From Deltaproteobacteria bacterium (GTDB lineage Bacteria; Desulfobacterota; Desulfobacteria; Desulfobacterales; UBA11574), in contig JAFDBA010000031.1 in the NCBI GenBank assembly GCA_019313505.1, positions 1 through 24,977 of the forward strand: 24,977 nt of DNA, read 5' to 3'. The notes under the pieces were generated by a model. That model did no database searches and was not told where the DNA came from. It saw only the letters and a list, made by a program, of their open reading frames with translations. Below, one piece after another: positions 23,158 through 24,977 of the stretch; position 1 is the first letter of the stretch; the number at the start of each line of letters is the position of its first letter. A program made the translations under genes and the position numbers.

Positions 23158-24977
23158 ATGGAAAACGAGCGCAAATTTTCTCGATTGATCGATGAAGGCA
23201 CAGAAGCCGAACACCCAAAAAAAGAGGTCCGAAAAAAACATCTGATCAATAGACTGAATTATATTAATTTTCAAGATGATACCATTTTTATAAATTTCAA
23301 GCATGTCAAATACGACAGGATTATTTCCCTCAAAATAACACCGCTCCCTTGTCTTGGAGACGAATTAGAGTGTGCCTGGGCAGAAACCGACAAACTTCAT
23401 GAACAGTTAGCGTTTTATAAATTCAAGAATATACTAGTTCCTTGTAATCAAAAAATATTATTGATAAAACCTGATGAGGTCAGCATAAATGAGAAGGGGG
23501 TTAGTTTCATTCTTCCGGAAACCTGTTATGAAATCGATTCCCGGAAACTGAGAAGGCATTCATGCAAAAGAATAAAGGCCCAGTTGATTCAAAACAGCGC
23601 CCTTTTTTATGGTGATCTCATTGATTTCAGCACAACTTCCTTTCGTGTTGAAGTAACGGCTTTACCTCCCCAGACATTTCAATGGATTGACTCGGAATCC
23701 ACGGTAAATCTGATCTTTTCCAACGAACATGAAATGTTATATTCAGGGGAATTTAAAATAATAAAGCAGACTTTTGGTCAGAAAAAGAGAGAATATGTTA
23801 TTGAACCTTTAGGCCATCAGATCCGAAGGTTTAAACCCAAAGAATTCCGGAGTACGCGCCAGGAACTGGTCCCATCACCAAATATTATCTTTAGGCACCC
23901 TTTTACAAAAAAGAATAACAATCTTAAAGTTTTTGATCTTTCCGGTTCCGGTTTTTCGGTGGAAGAAGACAAATATAATGCTGTTCTTTTTCCGGGCCTG
24001 ATCATACCTGAACTGGAAATAAACTTTGCGAACAGTTTCAATATCAAATGCAAAGCCCAGGTTGTCTATAAAAAAATTGTGGGTGAAGAAGAGAATGGTG
24101 GTTGGACGAAATGCGGTTTGGCCTTACTCGACATGGATATAGAAGACCATGGTAGACTTTCAGAGTTGCTTCATCAGGCAAAAAACAGGAATTCTTACAT
24201 TTCTAACATTGTGGATATGGATGACCTTTGGAGTTTCTTTTTTGAATCAGGTTTTATTTATCCGAAAAAATATGTGTTTTTTCAAGAAAACAAGGATAAA
24301 ATCAAAGAGACTTATAAAAAGCTCTATACCCAGAATCAGCAGATAGCCAGGCATTTCATATATCAAGATAAAGGTCGTATTTTGAGCCATCTGTCCATGG
24401 TTCGTTTTTATGAAAATGCCTGGATGATTCAGCACCATGCAGCCAACAGGTCTGCTTCAATAAAAGCCGGAATAACTGTATTGGATCAGATTGGCAGGTT
24501 TATAAATGATTCCCATAGGCTCTATACCATTAAAATGAATTTTGTTTTCTGTTATTTTAGGCCTGAAAATAAGTTTCCCAACCGCGTTTTTGGAGAAGTG
24601 GCTAGAAACATAACAGATTCAAAATGCTGCTCGCTTGATATGTTTGCTTATTTCCATTATAAAAAAATAATTGATAGTGAATTGCATTTGCCGGAACCGT
24701 GGAGACTAATAAAAACCGAGCCTGAAGATTTGGCTGATCTTGAGTCGTTTTATGATCATGAATCAGGAGGCCTTATGTTGGATGCACTGGACATAAAGTC
24801 CGGCTTGGATGGTTGTGATGACCTCTCAAAAGAATATCAAAGACTTGGTTTTAAAAGGGAAAGGCATCTTTTTTCATTGAAGAAGGACGGCATACTCAAA
24901 GCAGTCGTCATGGTTAATATCTCGGATATAGGCCTCAACCTGGCTGATCTGACCAATTGTATAAAAGTCATTGTTAT
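23158..24977 (+). CDS. Long PilZ-domain protein, 3' end beyond the window
   Basis: A continuous frame of 606 codons from ATG 23158, preceded by GAGG, open at the window edge. After an N-terminal section of about 130 residues there are two PilZ-like regions. The first (about 130-215) has LRRHSCKRIK and then DFSTTS, where the usual final glycine of the DxSxxG motif is serine. The second (about 224-330) has FRSTRQE and a proper DLSGSG. PilZ domains bind c-di-GMP, so this may be a second-messenger effector, although the first domain looks degenerate. From about residue 360 on comes a region I cannot assign. It has HLSMVRFYENAWMIQHHAA and a stretch faintly like an acyltransferase fold (YQRLGFKRERHLFSL). 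No membrane segment is evident. It is driven by a strong promoter and stands alone on this side. Confidence 0.8.
   Translation, partial: MENERKFSRLIDEGTEAEHPKKEVRKKHLINRLNYINFQDDTIFINFKHVKYDRIISLKITPLPCLGDELECAWAETDKLHEQLAFYKFKNILVPCNQKILLIKPDEVSINEKGVSFILPETCYEIDSRKLRRHSCKRIKAQLIQNSALFYGDLIDFSTTSFRVEVTALPPQTFQWIDSESTVNLIFSNEHEMLYSGEFKIIKQTFGQKKREYVIEPLGHQIRRFKPKEFRSTRQELVPSPNIIFRHPFTKKNNNLKVFDLSGSGFSVEEDKYNAVLFPGLIIPELEINFANSFNIKCKAQVVYKKIVGEEENGGWTKCGLALLDMDIEDHGRLSELLHQAKNRNSYISNIVDMDDLWSFFFESGFIYPKKYVFFQENKDKIKETYKKLYTQNQQIARHFIYQDKGRILSHLSMVRFYENAWMIQHHAANRSASIKAGITVLDQIGRFINDSHRLYTIKMNFVFCYFRPENKFPNRVFGEVARNITDSKCCSLDMFAYFHYKKIIDSELHLPEPWRLIKTEPEDLADLESFYDHESGGLMLDALDIKSGLDGCDDLSKEYQRLGFKRERHLFSLKKDGILKAVVMVNISDIGLNLADLTNCIKVIV

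Overview
The window looks like a chromosomal segment of an anaerobic deltaproteobacterium, most likely a sulfate reducer of the Desulfobacterota (Desulfobacterales-like). This is inferred from gene content: an IscA/HesB-like selenoprotein with an in-frame TGA, an FmdE-type protein, an NapH/NapG-like polyferredoxin, a gltX-glnS pair, the phoH-pgpH-ybeY-pdxJ-tsaE order, and moderate-to-low GC with AT-rich intergenic DNA. No rRNA, tRNA, CRISPR array, transposase or phage gene was seen.

Region 1 (1-2360, minus strand): a cobalamin-binding radical SAM protein of the RiPP-maturation type. Upstream of it lie an unreported remnant of a WbqC-family gene (N- and C-terminal ends kept, middle lost, frame shifted) and a 65-residue zinc-ribbon protein. 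Region 2 (2640-6545, plus): gltX, interrupted by one in-frame TAA, then glnS and an FmdB-type zinc-ribbon protein. Region 3 (6550-8580): a single-gene selenoprotein unit with promoter, SECIS-like hairpin and terminator, an FmdE protein on the opposite strand, and a LysE-type exporter. Region 4 (8575-9320): repeats, one doubtful orphan ORF and an AT-rich stretch with a perfect 10-bp inverted repeat.

Region 5 (9323-13580, plus): a tight four-gene operon of an O-methyltransferase, a DUF362 protein with a Tat-like signal, an NapH-NapG-like fusion with six cysteine clusters, and a LUD-domain protein. Together they look like a quinol- or periplasm-linked redox module of unknown substrate. It is the best candidate here for an undescribed system.

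Region 6 (13594-18832, minus): phoH, pgpH, ybeY, pdxJ and tsaE, a housekeeping operon for RNA/ribosome maturation, c-di-AMP turnover, vitamin B6 and t6A-tRNA. Region 7 (19014-20368, plus): cvpA and mazG, facing the divergent phoH operon. Region 8 (20375-22533, minus): a DUF2007 protein, a class II aldolase and a Nudix hydrolase. Region 9 (22534-24977): 600 bases of repeats and AT-rich DNA, then a strong promoter driving a long PilZ-domain gene that runs off the window.

Two dispersed repeat families link the intergenic regions. One is a CCGGYTTGTCC-GGGTTAGG unit, often next to a GCCAC-AAG-CAC hairpin. It supplies a stop codon to ybeY and Shine-Dalgarno bases to lysE and the DUF2007 gene. The other is a GACTTTTTACGA element that forms hairpins after lysE, after the aldolase gene and in the PilZ leader.
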